Numbered from the stretch's first letter, positions 11,602 to 21,189 are shown. The stretch: DNA of 52,058 nucleotides from Burkholderiales bacterium (GCA_020848075.1 JADLAV010000065.1:1-52058), one strand, 5' to 3'. Numbers and translations: made by a program. Notes: generated from the letters alone by a model not told the origin.

Positions 11602-11678
11602 AGGCGCGTAGCTCAGCTGGTTAGAGCACTACCTTGACATGGTAGGGGTCGTTGGTTCGAGTCCAATCGCGCCTACCA
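11602..11678 (+). tRNA. tRNA-Val (anticodon GAC)
   Basis: A complete 77-base cloverleaf. The acceptor stem is AGGCGCG/CGCGCCT with encoded ACCA. The D arm is GCTC...GAGC, the anticodon stem CTACC/GGTAG with loop TTGACAT (anticodon GAC, reading GUC/GUU), and the T arm GTTGG-TTCGAGT-CCAAT. It decodes valine. Confidence 0.97.
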
Positions 11679-11733
11679 GCTTTCAGAGCGCACACGTTCG
11701 GGCACTGACCCCGGGCCCAGTCGCGCACCCTGG

Positions 11734-11763
11734 AAAAAAGTGCGGCTCGACCGCACTTTTTTT
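11734..11763 (+). terminator. Rho-independent terminator after tRNA-Val
   Basis: AGTGCGG-CTCGA-CCGCACT is followed by seven T and preceded by six A. It is a classic intrinsic terminator, symmetrical enough to work in both directions. Confidence 0.85.
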
Positions 11764-11816
11764 GCGCTAACCGAACCTATCCCAAAATACGAATGCCGTC
11801 GAGAAAGAGGGGATAT

Positions 11817-11836
11817 ACAAGGGGCTCGCCCCTTGT
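11817..11836 (+). promoter_or_regulatory. Strong hairpin in the thrS leader
   Basis: ACAAGGGGC-TC-GCCCCTTGT is a perfect 9-bp inverted repeat about 65 bases before the thrS start. No T-run follows. It may shape the thrS leader, since thrS is autoregulated through leader structures in E. coli. I could not identify a tRNA-like anticodon mimic, so the role is open. Confidence 0.4.
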
Positions 11837-11900
11837 TCGTACGACCTCGGTTCAGGGAGAAGCACGGCCGCGATTTTGAGATAGCTTTTGTAAAGCTGGA

Positions 11901-13814
11901 ATGGTGAAGATCACTCTCCCCGACGGATCGAAGAAATCCTTCGACGGGCCGGTCACGGTCGCCGAGGTCGCGCAGTCGATCGGCGCCGGCCTCGCGCGCG
12001 CCGCGCTCGCGGGGCGAGTGAACGGCAAGCTGGTCGACGTTGACCACCGCATCGAGGCCGACGCCGACGTCGCCATCGTCACCGACCGCGATAAGGACGG
12101 CCTTGACCTCATCCGGCACTCGACGGCGCATCTCCTCGCCTACGCGGTGAAGGAGCTCTTCCCCGACGCCCAGGTGACCATCGGGCCGGTGATCGAGAAC
12201 GGCTTCTACTACGACTTCTCGTACCAGCGGCCCTTCACACCCGAGGACCTCGAGCGCATCGAGAAGAAGATGGCCGAGCTCGCCCGGCGCGACATCCCCG
12301 TCCGCCGCGAGGTGTGGGAGCGCGACCGGGCGGTGGCGTTCTTCAAGTCGATCGGCGAGCACTACAAGGCCGAGATCATCGCCGCGATCCCCGCGGGCGA
12401 ATCGATCTCGCTCTACCGCGAGGGCGACTTCGTCGATCTCTGCCGCGGGCCGCACGTGCCCTCGACCGGCAAGCTCAAGGTCTTCAAGCTCATGAAGGTC
12501 GCCGGCGCCTACTGGCGCGGCGACTCGAAGAACGAGATGCTCCAGCGCATCTACGGCACCGCGTGGGCGAAGGAGGAGGAGCAGGACGCCTACCTCCACA
12601 TGCTGGAGGAGGCCGAGAAGCGCGACCACCGCAAGCTCGGCCGCGCGCTCGATCTCTTCCACGTGCAGGAGGAAGCGCCCGGGATGGTGTTCTGGCATCC
12701 GAAGGGCTGGGCGCTCTGGCAGGCGGTCGAGCAGTACATGCGCCGTGTGTACCGCGACAACGGCTACCAGGAGGTGCGCGGGCCGCAGATCCTCGACGTG
12801 AGCCTGTGGAAGCGCTCCGGGCACTGGGACAACTACCGCGAGAACATGTTCTTCACCGCCTCCGAGCATCGCGAGTACGCGGTGAAGCCGATGAACTGCC
12901 CCGGCCACGTCCAGATCTACAACGCGGGGCTGCGCAGCTACCGCGACCTGCCGCTCCGCTACGGCGAGTTCGGCGCCTGCCATCGCAACGAGCCCTCGGG
13001 CGCGCTGCACGGGATCATGCGCATCCGGGCCTTCACCCAGGACGACGGGCACATCTTCTGCACGCCGGAGCAGATCGAGCCCGAGGTCGTGGCGTTCCAC
13101 AAGCTCGCCCTTGAGGTCTACGCGGATTTCGGCTTCGCCGACGTCGCCGTCAAGCTCGCGCTCAGGCCCGACAAGCGGCTCGGCGACGACGCGACCTGGG
13201 ACCAGGCCGAGGCGGCGCTGCGGGCCGCGCTCGCTGCGTCAGGCGTCCAGTGGGAGGAGCTGCCCGGCGAGGGCGCCTTCTACGGACCCAAGATCGAGTA
13301 TCACCTCCGCGATTCGATCGGCCGCTCCTGGCAGCTCGGGACCATGCAGGTGGATTTCGCGATGCCGGGCCGGCTCGGCGCCGAGTACGTCGCCGAGGAC
13401 AACGCCCGCAAGGTCCCGGTGATGCTGCATCGCGCGATCGTCGGATCGATGGAGCGCTTCATCGGCATCCTGATCGAGCACTACGCCGGGGCGCTCCCCC
13501 TCTGGCTCGCGCCCGTTCAGGTGGCGGTGGCGAACATCTCCGAGCACCAGGCCGACTACGCGGCGGCCGTCGCGGCGCACCTGAAGGCGCGGGGTTTCCG
13601 CGTCGAGGCGGATTTGCGGAACGAGAAAATTTCTTATAAGATCCGCGAACATAGCTTGCAGAAGCTGCCTTACCAGCTCGTCGTTGGCGACAAGGAAAAG
13701 GCGGCGAACAAGGTGGCCGTGCGCACCCGCGGCGGCGAGGACCTCGGACAGATGGACCTCCGGGCCTTCGTCGAGCGCCTCGAGCGTGAGGGCGTCCCGG
13801 GAGGCACGGCTTGA
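11901..13814 (+). CDS. thrS: Threonine--tRNA ligase
   Basis: Charges tRNA-Thr. It has 637 residues in the standard class II order: a TGS domain (about 1-62, [15 protein letters not shown]), the editing domain (about 65-225, with [11 protein letters not shown] and the conserved [15 protein letters not shown]), the catalytic core ([66 protein letters not shown]), and the anticodon-binding domain (about 535-637). Length is normal. The next gene, infC, starts 26 bases after its stop. It opens the thrS-infC-rpmI-rplT-pheST-ihfA operon. Confidence 0.98.
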   Translation: MVKITLPDGSKKSFDGPVTVAEVAQSIGAGLARAALAGRVNGKLVDVDHRIEADADVAIVTDRDKDGLDLIRHSTAHLLAYAVKELFPDAQVTIGPVIENGFYYDFSYQRPFTPEDLERIEKKMAELARRDIPVRREVWERDRAVAFFKSIGEHYKAEIIAAIPAGESISLYREGDFVDLCRGPHVPSTGKLKVFKLMKVAGAYWRGDSKNEMLQRIYGTAWAKEEEQDAYLHMLEEAEKRDHRKLGRALDLFHVQEEAPGMVFWHPKGWALWQAVEQYMRRVYRDNGYQEVRGPQILDVSLWKRSGHWDNYRENMFFTASEHREYAVKPMNCPGHVQIYNAGLRSYRDLPLRYGEFGACHRNEPSGALHGIMRIRAFTQDDGHIFCTPEQIEPEVVAFHKLALEVYADFGFADVAVKLALRPDKRLGDDATWDQAEAALRAALAASGVQWEELPGEGAFYGPKIEYHLRDSIGRSWQLGTMQVDFAMPGRLGAEYVAEDNARKVPVMLHRAIVGSMERFIGILIEHYAGALPLWLAPVQVAVANISEHQADYAAAVAAHLKARGFRVEADLRNEKISYKIREHSLQKLPYQLVVGDKEKAANKVAVRTRGGEDLGQMDLRAFVERLEREGVPGGTA

Positions 13815-13840
13815 TTTTTTGAACTGACGGAGAGAACACC

Positions 13841-14569
13841 ATCGCCTATCCCAGAGGTCGGCCACTTCCGCAGCCGGAGCGCGAGCGGGCGCACCGGATC
13901 AACGCGGAGATCAACGTCGCCGAGGTGCGCCTGATCGGCGACGCCGGCGAGCAGCTCGGCATCGTCCCGGTCCGCGAAGCGCTGCGGATGGCCGAAGAGA
14001 AGGACGTGGACCTCGTCGAGATCGCTCCGCTTGCCGAGCCGCCCGTGTGCAAGCTGATGGACTACGGGAAGTTCAAGTACCGCGAGCAGAAGAAGGCGCA
14101 CGAGGCGAAGCTCAAGCAGAAGCAGATCCAGGTCAAGGAGGTGAAGTTCCGGCCGCGGACCGACGAGGGCGACTACCAGATCAAGCTGCGCAACCTGGTC
14201 CGGTTCCTCGATGAGGGCGACAAGGCCAAGATTACGCTGCGCTTCCGCGGCCGCGAGATGGCGCACCAGGAGTTCGGGGTGCGGCTCCTAGAGCGGGTGC
14301 GCGATGACCTGGAGTCCCACGCGACGGTGGAGCAGTTCCCGAAGCTCGAGGGCCGGCAGATGGTGATGGTGCTCGCGCCGAAGAAGAGCGTGGCGGTGAA
14401 GAAGGCGGCGAAGCCCGCTGCGAAGGAAGCGGCAGGACCGCCGGCCAAGGAAGGCAAGACCGCGAAGACGAAGGAAGCGAAGCCAGGAACCAAGGAAGGA
14501 CCGAAAGAGAAACCGGCCGCCGCCGCCGAGAAGACACCTGCGACGCAGGCGACTTCGCAGGAGCGGTAG
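13841..14569 (+). CDS. infC: Translation initiation factor IF-3, AUC start codon
   Basis: Binds the 30S subunit and proofreads start-codon choice. An in-frame stop at 13820-13822 blocks upstream extension. The only start that keeps the conserved RINxEI opening ([15 protein letters not shown]) is the ATC at 13841, preceded by ACGGAGAG at the right distance. The first conventional codon, GTG at 13925, would remove that motif. Near-cognate starts (AUU, AUC) are the known basis of IF-3 autoregulation. The two IF-3 domains follow ([47 protein letters not shown]). A C-terminal tail of about 60 residues rich in Lys, Ala, Glu and Pro makes the protein 242 residues, against about 170-180 normally. Confidence 0.95.
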   Translation: MAYPRGRPLPQPERERAHRINAEINVAEVRLIGDAGEQLGIVPVREALRMAEEKDVDLVEIAPLAEPPVCKLMDYGKFKYREQKKAHEAKLKQKQIQVKEVKFRPRTDEGDYQIKLRNLVRFLDEGDKAKITLRFRGREMAHQEFGVRLLERVRDDLESHATVEQFPKLEGRQMVMVLAPKKSVAVKKAAKPAAKEAAGPPAKEGKTAKTKEAKPGTKEGPKEKPAAAAEKTPATQATSQER

Positions 14570-14684
14570 CCACCCCCGGGTCGGGCGCGGGTGCCACGCG
14601 CGCCCGCCTAAAACAAGTGGTGTCCGAGGTTGCAAGCGCCGCGCATGCGGCCACCCGGCGCCAGGCTACACAGGAGTTGTCGTC

Positions 14685-14888
14685 ATGCCCAAGATGAAGA
14701 CGAAGAAGAGCGCATCGAAGCGCTTTCGCTTCACCGCCACCGGCAAGGTGAAGCGCAGCCAAGCCTTCAAGAGCCACATCCTCACGAAGAAGGCCACCAA
14801 GCGCAAGCGTTCGCTGCGCAGCCCGGCGCTGGCGCACCAGACCGACGTCGCGCACGTGCGGGCGATGCTGCCGTACGGCGCCAGGTAA
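14685..14888 (+). CDS. rpmI: Large ribosomal subunit protein bL35
   Basis: A 67-residue basic ribosomal protein. [20 protein letters not shown] is the L35 opening signature, followed by [24 protein letters not shown] ribosome-binding site lies before the ATG. It sits between infC and rplT as usual, and L20 commonly represses this pair from a leader site; that structure could not be verified here. Confidence 0.98.
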   Translation: MPKMKTKKSASKRFRFTATGKVKRSQAFKSHILTKKATKRKRSLRSPALAHQTDVAHVRAMLPYGAR

Positions 14889-14903
14889 AAGGGGGGAGTC
14901 GCC

Positions 14904-15260
14904 ATGCCACGAGTGAAACGCGGCGTCGTCGCGCGCGCCAAGCACAAGAAGGTTCTCGCCCAGGCAAAGGGTTTCCGCGGCCGGCGCAAGAACGTGTTCC
15001 GGGTCGCCAAGCAGGCGGTGATGAAGGCGGGGCAGTACGCCTACCGCGATCGCCGGGTTCGCAAGCGCGAGTTCCGCGCGCTGTGGATCGCTCGCATCAA
15101 CGCGGCCGCACGCGGCCTCGGGCTCTCCTACAGCACCCTCATGAACGGGTTGAGGAAGGCCGAGATCGAGGTCGATCGCAAGGTGCTGGCGGACCTGGCG
15201 GTGCACGATCTCGCCGCGTTCGCCAAGATCGCCGATCAGGCCAAGGCGAAGCTCCACTGA
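14904..15260 (+). CDS. rplT: Large ribosomal subunit protein bL20
   Basis: A 118-residue ribosomal assembly protein. [56 protein letters not shown] and [11 protein letters not shown] are L20 hallmarks. GGGGGAG precedes the start, 15 bases after rpmI. The protein normally binds 23S rRNA and autoregulates its operon. Confidence 0.98.
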   Translation: MPRVKRGVVARAKHKKVLAQAKGFRGRRKNVFRVAKQAVMKAGQYAYRDRRVRKREFRALWIARINAAARGLGLSYSTLMNGLRKAEIEVDRKVLADLAVHDLAAFAKIADQAKAKLH

Positions 15261-15273
15261 GCCTGCGTTGGGT

Positions 15274-15553
15274 CCCCTCCTCTCCGAGGAGGGGCGGCAA
15301 GCCTGAGTTGATCCCCTCCTCTCCGAGAAGGAGGGGTGGCAAGCCTGAGTTGATCCCCTCCTCTCCGAGGAGGGGTGGCTGCGAAGCAGCCGGGGTGGTG
15401 TGATGGGCAGCAGGTATGCCGCCGCCTGTAACCACCCCGCCGCCTCCGGCGGCACCCCTCCTTGAAAAGGAGGGGAGAGAAGACCGAGTTAGTCCCCTCC
15501 TTGAAAACGAGGGGAGAGAAAACCGAGTTGGTCCCCTCCTTGAAAGGGAGGGG
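15274..15553. repeat. Cluster of six CCCCTCC...GGAGGGG hairpin repeats between rplT and pheS
   Basis: Six palindromes, at about 15274-15294, 15313-15336, 15355-15375, 15455-15475, 15494-15514 and 15533-15553. The first three have the core CCCCTCCTCTCCGAGGAGGGG and the last three CCCCTCCTTGAAAAGGAGGGG or close variants, spaced 39-42 bases apart. Between the two groups lie GGCTGCGAAGCAGCC and CGCCGCCTCCGGCGGCACC hairpins. Related copies occur at 19.8 and 39.9 kb. This is a REP-like dispersed family. The last copies can be read in frame with pheS (a 13-residue peptide repeat, [12 protein letters not shown]), but they are better treated as non-coding. Confidence 0.88.
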
Positions 15554-15587
15554 AGAGGAAACTGATCGCGTCTCTGACTCGTTCCCA

Positions 15588-16646
15588 GTGCACGACCTCG
15601 ACAAGATCGTTGCGGAAGCGATCGCCGCATTCGATGCGGTCGCCGATCCCGCGGAGCTGGAGCAGGCCAAGGCCCGCTACCTCGGGAAGCAGGGCGCGCT
15701 CACCGAGCGCCTGAAGGGCCTCGGCAAGCTCGCGACCGATGCGCGGCGTGAAGAGGGCGCGCGCATCAACGCCGCCAAGGACCGCATCGAGGCGGCGCTC
15801 GCGGCGCGCCGCCGCGCCATCGCGGACGCACGGCTCGAGTCGCGCCTCGCCGAGGAGGCGCTCGATGTCACGCTGCCCGGCCGCGGACTCGCGCGCGGCG
15901 GCCTGCACCCGGCCTCGCGCACGCTCGAGCGGATCGAGCGGATCTTCCGCTCGATCGGCTTCGACGTCGCCGACGGCCCCGAGATCGAGACCGACTTCCA
16001 CAACTTCACCGCGCTCAACACGCCGGAGGACCATCCGGCGCGGTCGATGCACGACACCTTCTACGTCGCGGGCGGCAAGGCGGGCCCGGTGCTCCTGCGT
16101 ACCCACACCTCGCCGATCCAGATCCGCCACATGCAGAGCCACGTCGCGCGCTACCGTCATCTGCCGGTGATGCCGGAGATCCGCGCCATTGCGCCCGGGC
16201 GCGTCTATCGCGTCGATTCGGACGCCACCCACTCACCGATGTTCCACCAGGTCGAGGGCCTGTGGATCGGCGAGGACGTGAGCTTCGCCGATCTCAAGGG
16301 CGTGCTCACCGCCTTCCTGCAGAAGTTCTACGAGGACGAGACGGTGCGCACGCGCTTCCGGCCGTCGTTCTTCCCGTTCACCGAGCCCTCGGCCGAGGTG
16401 GACATGACCTGCGTCTTCTGCCACGGAGCCGGCTGCCGCGTGTGCAGCCACACCGGCTGGCTCGAGGTCGCCGGCAGCGGCGAAGTGCATCCGAACGTCC
16501 TCAGGCACTGCGGCATCGATCCGGAGCGCTACATCGGGTTCGCGTTCGGCATGGGTCCGGACCGCATGACGATGCTCCGCTACGGCATCGACGACCTGCG
16601 TCTCTTCTACGAGGGCGACCTGCGCTTCCTCCAGCAGTTCGTCTGA
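15588..16646 (+). CDS. pheS: Phenylalanine--tRNA ligase alpha subunit
   Basis: Catalytic alpha subunit of the alpha2-beta2 PheRS. The GTG at 15588 ([17 protein letters not shown]) gives 352 residues, close to the usual 330-350, with the N-terminal coiled coil first. The frame is open to 15462, but that extension is translated repeat DNA, so it is rejected. Class II motifs are present: [85 protein letters not shown] and the C-terminal [19 protein letters not shown]. No strong ribosome-binding site is visible. pheT starts one base after the stop codon. Confidence 0.96.
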   Translation: MHDLDKIVAEAIAAFDAVADPAELEQAKARYLGKQGALTERLKGLGKLATDARREEGARINAAKDRIEAALAARRRAIADARLESRLAEEALDVTLPGRGLARGGLHPASRTLERIERIFRSIGFDVADGPEIETDFHNFTALNTPEDHPARSMHDTFYVAGGKAGPVLLRTHTSPIQIRHMQSHVARYRHLPVMPEIRAIAPGRVYRVDSDATHSPMFHQVEGLWIGEDVSFADLKGVLTAFLQKFYEDETVRTRFRPSFFPFTEPSAEVDMTCVFCHGAGCRVCSHTGWLEVAGSGEVHPNVLRHCGIDPERYIGFAFGMGPDRMTMLRYGIDDLRLFYEGDLRFLQQFV

Positions 16647-16647
16647 C

Positions 16648-19050
16648 ATGAAGTTCTCCGAAGCCTGGCTGCGCACGCTGGTCGATCCGAAGCTCCCGAC
16701 GCGGGGGCTCGCGACCGCGCTCACCATGGCCGGCCTCGAGGTGGACGCGCTCGAGCCCGTCGCGCCGCCGTTCACGAAGGTCGTGGTGGCGAAGGTGCTC
16801 GAGGTCGCGCAGCACCCGAACGCCGACAAGCTCACGCTCTGCCGCGTGGACGTCGGCGAGGAGGCGCCGCGCGCGATCGTCTGCGGCGCGCCGAACGTCC
16901 GGGCGGGCATGAAGGTGCCGTGCGCGCTCGCGGGCGCCGAGCTCCCCGGCGGTCTGGCGATCAAGGTGGCGACGGTGCGCGGCGTGCAGTCCGACGGCAT
17001 GCTGTGCTCGGCACGCGAGCTCGGCCTCTCGGACGATCACTCCGGGCTCCTCGCGCTGCCCGAGGACGCGCCCGTCGGCGAGGACTACCGCAGGTACGCG
17101 CGCCTCGACGACATGCTCTTCACGCTCAAGCTCACGCCGAACCGCGGCGATTGCCTGTCGCTCCTCGGCATCGCGCGCGAGGTCTCGATCCTCACCGGCG
17201 CGGCGCTCAGTGAGCCCGCGCTGCATCCGGTCGCTCGCGCGATCGACGACCGGCGGGAGATCCGGCTCGACGCCCCGGCGGGCTGTCCGCGCTACTGCGG
17301 CCGCATCATCCGCGGCGTGGACGCCAGGGCGCCCACGCCCGCCTGGATGGTCGAGCGCCTCGAGCGAGCGGGGCTGCGCTCGATCAGCGCCATCGTGGAC
17401 GTCACCAACTACGTCATGCTCGAGCTCGGCCAGCCCCTGCACGCGTTCGACGATGCGAAGCTCGAGGGCGCGATCGTCGTGCGCTGGGCAAGGCCCGGCG
17501 AGAAGCTCGTGCTCATCAACGGCAAGGAGCACGCGCTCGAGCGCGACGTCCTGATGATCGCCGACGAGCGGAAGGCGCTCGCGCTCGCCGGCATCATGGG
17601 CGGCCTGGAGAGCGAGATCTCGCTCGACACGCGCGACGTCTTCCTCGAGGCGGCGTTCTTCGACCCGAAGGCGATTGCCGGGCGCCCGCGCCGGCTCAAC
17701 ATGACGAGCGACGCCTCCTACCGCTTCGAGCGCGGCGTCGATCCGGGCATCACCGTGCGCGCGATGGAGCGGGGCGCGGAGCTCATCGTCGCGCTGTGCG
17801 GCGGAAAAGCCGGCCCGATCAGCGAGACGCACGACGAGGCGAAGATGCCCGCGCGCAAGCCCGTGCCGCTTCGCACCGGCCGCGCCGCCAAGATTCTCGG
17901 CGTGCGCCTCGGCGACGAGGACATCGCGCGCATCCTCGGCCAGCTCAAGCTGCGCTTCGAGCGCAACGCCGACGGCTTCCTCGTCGCCCCGCCCACGCAC
18001 CGCTTCGACCTCGAAATCGAGGAGGACCTCGTGGAGGAAGTGGCGCGCGTGCACGGCTACGACAACATCCCCACGCGCCCGCCGGCGGCGCGCATGGCGA
18101 TGCTCCCGCTGCCCGAGGCGCGCCGCTCGATCTGGGCGCTCAAGCACCTGCTCTGCGGCCGCGAGTACTTCGAGGTCATCAACTACTCGTTCGTCGAGGC
18201 TGCCTGGGAGGCCGATTTCGCGGGCAACGCCGACCCGATCGCCCTCGAGAACCCGATCGCCGCGCAGATGAGCGTCATGCGCTCGAGCCTGATCGGCGGC
18301 CTGGTGGGCGTGCTGCGCCACAACTTTGCGCGGCAGGTCGATCGCGTGCGGGTGTTCGAAACCGGGCGCGCCTTCCTGCGCACCGATGCGCCGCCCGACG
18401 AGGCCCATGCCGCAACGGCGGTGAAGGGCTACGACCAGCCGCACCGCATCGCCGGACTCGCCTACGGCACGGCGTACGGCGAGCAGTGGGGCGAGAAGGC
18501 GCGGCGGGTGGACTTCTTCGACGTGAAGGGCGACGTCGAGGCGCTGATCGCGCCGCACCGCGCGGGGTTCGTCCCGGCGCCGCACCCCGCGCTTCACCCA
18601 GGGCGGTCAGCGCGCGTCGAGTTGAACGGCCAGCCGCTCGGGTGGATCGGGGAGCTGCACCCGAAGTGGCTGCAGAAGTACGAGCTTCCGGCTCCCGCGG
18701 TGGTCTTCGAGCTCGACCTCGACCCGCTTCTCGCGGTTTCGCTGCCGCGCTATGCCGAGGTCTCGCGGTTCCCGGCGGTCGTCCGCGACCTGGCGATGGT
18801 GGTCGCAGAGGAGGTGGCCGCCCAGGCCATGCTGGGAGCATTGGCGGCGGGCAAGCCCGCGGTCGTCACGGACGTGAAATTGTTCGATCTTTACCGCGGA
18901 TCGGGTGTGGAAAAGGGCCGAAAAAGCCTTGCTTTTCGGGTAGTTATGCAAGATACTGCGAGAACGCTCACCGACGCCGAGGTCGAAGCCGCAATGGCCC
19001 ACCTGACCGGGATCCTGGTCAGCCGGTTCGGCGGGAAACTGAGGTCTTGA
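16648..19050 (+). CDS. pheT: Phenylalanine--tRNA ligase beta subunit
   Basis: Non-catalytic but essential PheRS subunit with tRNA binding and Tyr-tRNA editing. It has 800 residues. The EMAP/OB-like domain (about 40-150, [49 protein letters not shown]) is followed by the B3/B4 editing region ([25 protein letters not shown]), B5, a core resembling the alpha subunit, and the C-terminal anticodon-binding fold ([14 protein letters not shown]). It is tightly linked to pheS with a 1-base gap and is followed by ihfA after 10 bases, as in most Proteobacteria. Confidence 0.98.
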   Translation: MKFSEAWLRTLVDPKLPTRGLATALTMAGLEVDALEPVAPPFTKVVVAKVLEVAQHPNADKLTLCRVDVGEEAPRAIVCGAPNVRAGMKVPCALAGAELPGGLAIKVATVRGVQSDGMLCSARELGLSDDHSGLLALPEDAPVGEDYRRYARLDDMLFTLKLTPNRGDCLSLLGIAREVSILTGAALSEPALHPVARAIDDRREIRLDAPAGCPRYCGRIIRGVDARAPTPAWMVERLERAGLRSISAIVDVTNYVMLELGQPLHAFDDAKLEGAIVVRWARPGEKLVLINGKEHALERDVLMIADERKALALAGIMGGLESEISLDTRDVFLEAAFFDPKAIAGRPRRLNMTSDASYRFERGVDPGITVRAMERGAELIVALCGGKAGPISETHDEAKMPARKPVPLRTGRAAKILGVRLGDEDIARILGQLKLRFERNADGFLVAPPTHRFDLEIEEDLVEEVARVHGYDNIPTRPPAARMAMLPLPEARRSIWALKHLLCGREYFEVINYSFVEAAWEADFAGNADPIALENPIAAQMSVMRSSLIGGLVGVLRHNFARQVDRVRVFETGRAFLRTDAPPDEAHAATAVKGYDQPHRIAGLAYGTAYGEQWGEKARRVDFFDVKGDVEALIAPHRAGFVPAPHPALHPGRSARVELNGQPLGWIGELHPKWLQKYELPAPAVVFELDLDPLLAVSLPRYAEVSRFPAVVRDLAMVVAEEVAAQAMLGALAAGKPAVVTDVKLFDLYRGSGVEKGRKSLAFRVVMQDTARTLTDAEVEAAMAHLTGILVSRFGGKLRS

Positions 19051-19060
19051 GGGAGAGAAG

Positions 19061-19375
19061 ATGACGCTCACGAAGGCGGAGCTCGCCGACATGCTCTTCG
19101 AGAAGGTCGGGCTCAACAAGCGCGAGGCCAAGGACATGGTCGAGGCGTTCTTCGAGGAGATCCGCATCGCCCTGGAAGCCGGCGAGAGCGTCAAGCTGTC
19201 GGGCTTCGGCAACTTCCAGCTGCGCGACAAGCCCCAGCGGCCCGGCCGCAACCCGAAGACCGGCGAGGAGATTCCCATCACGGCGCGGCGCGTGGTCACC
19301 TTCCACGCCAGCCAGAAGCTCAAGGCCCTCGTCGAAGAGGCCCACGGTGGAAGCGGGCAGGAACAGCAAGGTTAG
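19061..19375 (+). CDS. ihfA: Integration host factor subunit alpha
   Basis: DNA-bending nucleoid protein that works as a heterodimer with IhfB. It has 104 residues: [34 protein letters not shown], then the beta-arm region [41 protein letters not shown] with the DNA-intercalating Pro. The [10 protein letters not shown] arm fits IHF-alpha. GAGGGAGAG precedes the ATG. Its last 29 bases overlap the start of the following MerR gene. Confidence 0.97.
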   Translation: MTLTKAELADMLFEKVGLNKREAKDMVEAFFEEIRIALEAGESVKLSGFGNFQLRDKPQRPGRNPKTGEEIPITARRVVTFHASQKLKALVEEAHGGSGQEQQG

Positions 19376-19772
19376 CCTTCCGCCGATCCCGGCGAAGCGC
19401 TACTTCACCATCGGCGAGGTGAGCGAGCTCTGCGGCGTCAAGCCGCACGTGCTGCGCTACTGGGAGCAGGAGTTCACCCAGCTGAAGCCGGTGAAGCGCC
19501 GCGGCAACCGCCGCTACTACCAGCACCACGAGGTGCTGCTGATCCGGCGCATCCGCGAGCTCCTCTACGAGCAGGGCTTCACCATCAGCGGCGCGCGCAA
19601 CCGCCTGGACGAGCAGGCGCGCGAGAAGCACCGCGCCAAGGAAGAAGCCGGCGGCGTCTCCGCCGCCGCCCTGTTGGCGCCCGACACCGTCACTCTCACC
19701 GCGCCCGGCAGCATCGATCTCGCCAAGGTCCGCCGCGAGATCGAGGAAGTCATCGAGCTCCTCGAGGCCTGA
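19347..19772 (+). CDS. MerR family transcriptional regulator
   Basis: A 141-residue regulator with an N-terminal MerR winged helix: [27 protein letters not shown], then [39 protein letters not shown] short helical dimerisation tail ends in [17 protein letters not shown]. No metal-binding Cys pattern is present. The GTG at 19347 lies inside ihfA (29-base overlap), and no later start keeps the domain whole, so translational coupling to ihfA is likely. A MerR gene in this position is conserved in betaproteobacteria; its target is not known to me. Confidence 0.92.
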   Translation: MEAGRNSKVSLPPIPAKRYFTIGEVSELCGVKPHVLRYWEQEFTQLKPVKRRGNRRYYQHHEVLLIRRIRELLYEQGFTISGARNRLDEQAREKHRAKEEAGGVSAAALLAPDTVTLTAPGSIDLAKVRREIEEVIELLEA

Positions 19773-19796
19773 CGACCCCGCGCGGCTGGAGAAGAT

Positions 19797-19945
19797 CCCC
19801 TCCTTTTCAAGGAGGGGTGAGAAAAGCTCCCCTCCTTTTCAAGGGGTGCCCCGCGCAGCGGGGCGGGGTGGTTCCCGAAGTGGTACGCGGTGGTTCATGC
19901 AGTGCTGCGGGGTGGTTCACGCAGTGCCGCGGAGTGGTTCGCGCC
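19797..19945. repeat. REP-like hairpins plus GGTGGTTC tandem repeats before tRNA-Pro
   Basis: A complete CCCCTCCTTTTCAAGGAGGGG palindrome (19797-19817) and a second, truncated one are followed by GCCCCGCGCAGCGGGGC. Degenerate tandem units of about 22 bases then repeat GCGG(GG)TGGTTC(A)CGCAGTGC (19867-19945). Same family as the clusters at 15.3 and 39.9 kb. The first hairpin may end the operon transcript after the MerR gene. Confidence 0.8.
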
Positions 19946-19986
19946 AGTCGCAGCCGCCTGCGCCCAGGTCGCGCCGATCCCGCTGC

Positions 19987-19992
19987 TATAAT
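19987..19992 (+). promoter_or_regulatory. -10 box of tRNA-Pro
   Basis: A perfect TATAAT lies 12 bases before the tRNA 5' end. The -35 region is not obvious. Confidence 0.6.
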
Positions 19993-20004
19993 CGCCGCTC
20001 CGGT

Positions 20005-20081
20005 CGGGGCGTAGCGCAGCCTGGTAGCGCACCTGCATGGGGTGCAGGGGGTCGAGTGTTCGAATCACTTCGCCCCGACCA
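20005..20081 (+). tRNA. tRNA-Pro (anticodon GGG)
   Basis: A 77-base cloverleaf. The acceptor stem is CGGGGCG/CGCCCCG with encoded ACCA, the D arm GCGC/GCGC, the anticodon stem CCTGC/GCAGG with loop ATGGGGT (anticodon GGG, reading CCC/CCU), and the T arm GAGTG-TTCGAAT-CACTT. The C1 start of the acceptor stem is typical of tRNA-Pro. Confidence 0.97.
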
Positions 20082-20106
20082 ACAAATCTAATACATAGTA
20101 GCCGGC

Positions 20107-20131
20107 TAGTGGCTGCGCATCGCCACTATTT
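20107..20131 (+). terminator. Hairpin terminator after tRNA-Pro
   Basis: TAGTGGC (20107-20113) and GCCACTA (20122-20128) flank an 8-base loop and are followed by TTT. A second inverted repeat, GAATCTGT/ACAGATTC (20136-20143 and 20155-20162), lies just downstream. The T-run is short, so confidence is moderate. Confidence 0.5.
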
Positions 20132-20162
20132 GCAAGAATCTGTACCGAATCTACACAGATTC

Positions 20163-20361
20163 TCGCTCCCACCTCTCGGTGGTACCACCCGTTCACGTTC
20201 CTTCGGTAGCACCGTTCAGCTCAGGTCGGAATACGCACTCGGGTTCCTCCTCGTGCAGCGCGCGCCAGCGTGCGATCGACTTGCCTCAGATCGACTTGCC
20301 TCTCTTACGGCGGCTTGCTACCCTTTGAGCGTTTAGACGTATATACGCATAGGAGCCGATC
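20163..20361 (+). promoter_or_regulatory. Upstream region of the toxin-antitoxin pair with palindromic operator
   Basis: No gene is recognised between the tRNA hairpins and the antitoxin. CGTATATACG at 20338-20347 is a perfect 10-bp palindrome. It overlaps a possible -10 region, with TTGCTA at 20315-20320 as a candidate -35. AGGAG at 20351-20355 is the antitoxin ribosome-binding site. A palindrome at the promoter fits autorepression by the antitoxin, which is an inference. Confidence 0.45.
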
Positions 20362-20658
20362 GTGGCCGAAGCCGACGAACTCGTTCGCTGGACGGTGAAG
20401 GTCTCCAAGGACACCGATGTGTCCCTGCGCTCGTTCCTCGCCCAGCGCGGGCTGAGGAAGGGTGATCTCTCCAAGTTCATCGAGCGCGCAGTTCAGAAGG
20501 AGGTCTTCGCGCAGACGGTCGCAGCTGTCCAGGCGCGCAACGCGAACGTGCCCGATGAGCAGATCGAGCAGGCGATCGAGGAGGCGCTGCGCGAGGTTCG
20601 AGCCGAGATGTGGGGCCCGGTGAAGGCGGCGCGGCGCCGTGCGAAGCGCAAGCGCTAG
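20362..20658 (+). CDS. Putative antitoxin, ribbon-helix-helix-like
   Basis: A 98-residue protein starting with GTG, 6 bases after AGGAG. The N-terminal ~50 residues (RWTVKVSKDTDVSLRSFLAQRGLRKGDLSKFIERAV) have the beta strand-helix-helix pattern of RHH/CopG-type DNA-binding domains. The C-terminus is helical and charged, ending in ARRRAKRKR, and would bind the toxin. It is followed directly by a PIN-domain gene, so it is most likely the antitoxin of a type II pair and would repress its own promoter. The family is inferred from pattern and context. Confidence 0.75.
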   Translation: MAEADELVRWTVKVSKDTDVSLRSFLAQRGLRKGDLSKFIERAVQKEVFAQTVAAVQARNANVPDEQIEQAIEEALREVRAEMWGPVKAARRRAKRKR

Positions 20659-20669
20659 GTGCGCGGGCG

Positions 20670-21086
20670 TTGCGGGTCGTCCTCGACACGAACGTGCTGC
20701 TGAGCGCGCTGCTCCGGGTCGACTCGAAGCCCTACAAGCTCGTCCGTGCCTGGCTCGACGGCCGGTTCGAGCTCGTCTCGAGCGATGCGCAGCTCGAGGA
20801 GCTGAGGCGCGCCTCGCGCTACGAGCAGGTCCGCCGCTACTTCGCGCCGGCGGAGATCGGCTGGCTCATCAACCGGATCCGTGAGCGAGCCCTCCTCGTC
20901 GGTCGGCTCCCGAAGGTCGAAGTCGCGGACGATCCGGGGGATGACTTTCTCCTCGCGATGGCGGCCGCAGGCAAGGCCGAGTACCTCGTCACGGGAGACA
21001 AGTCGGGCCTGCTGGCACTCGAGCGGCACCTCGGCACGCAGCTCGTGACCGTCCGGGAGATGTTCTCGACGCTGAAGCTGCGGTGA
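20670..21086 (+). CDS. PIN-domain toxin (putative ribonuclease)
   Basis: PIN fold of about 138 residues: RVVLDTNVLLSALL gives the first catalytic Asp, the middle holds DAQLEELRRASRY, and the C-terminal acidic set is ADDPGDDFLLAMAAAGKAEYLVTGDKSGLLAL. These are the residues expected for Mg2+-dependent RNA cleavage in PIN-family toxins. A TTG at 20670 with AGGTG upstream gives the usual PIN N-terminus. An ATG at 20610 inside the antitoxin gene is an alternative that adds 20 unconserved residues. It forms a pair with the preceding gene, just downstream of tRNA-Pro. Confidence 0.82.
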   Translation: MRVVLDTNVLLSALLRVDSKPYKLVRAWLDGRFELVSSDAQLEELRRASRYEQVRRYFAPAEIGWLINRIRERALLVGRLPKVEVADDPGDDFLLAMAAAGKAEYLVTGDKSGLLALERHLGTQLVTVREMFSTLKLR

Positions 21087-21189
21087 ATTGCACCGGGCCC
21101 AACTCAAAGGTCGCTGAGGAGGCCTCCCGCGCAATCATTCGGACGATTCCTTTCGGCGACTTGTCTCTTTCGCCTGGCCGACCCCCGCG

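Noticed and set aside
15462-15587. N-terminal extension of PheS
   Set aside because: It is translated hairpin-repeat DNA. The normal PheS N-terminus begins at GTG 15588.
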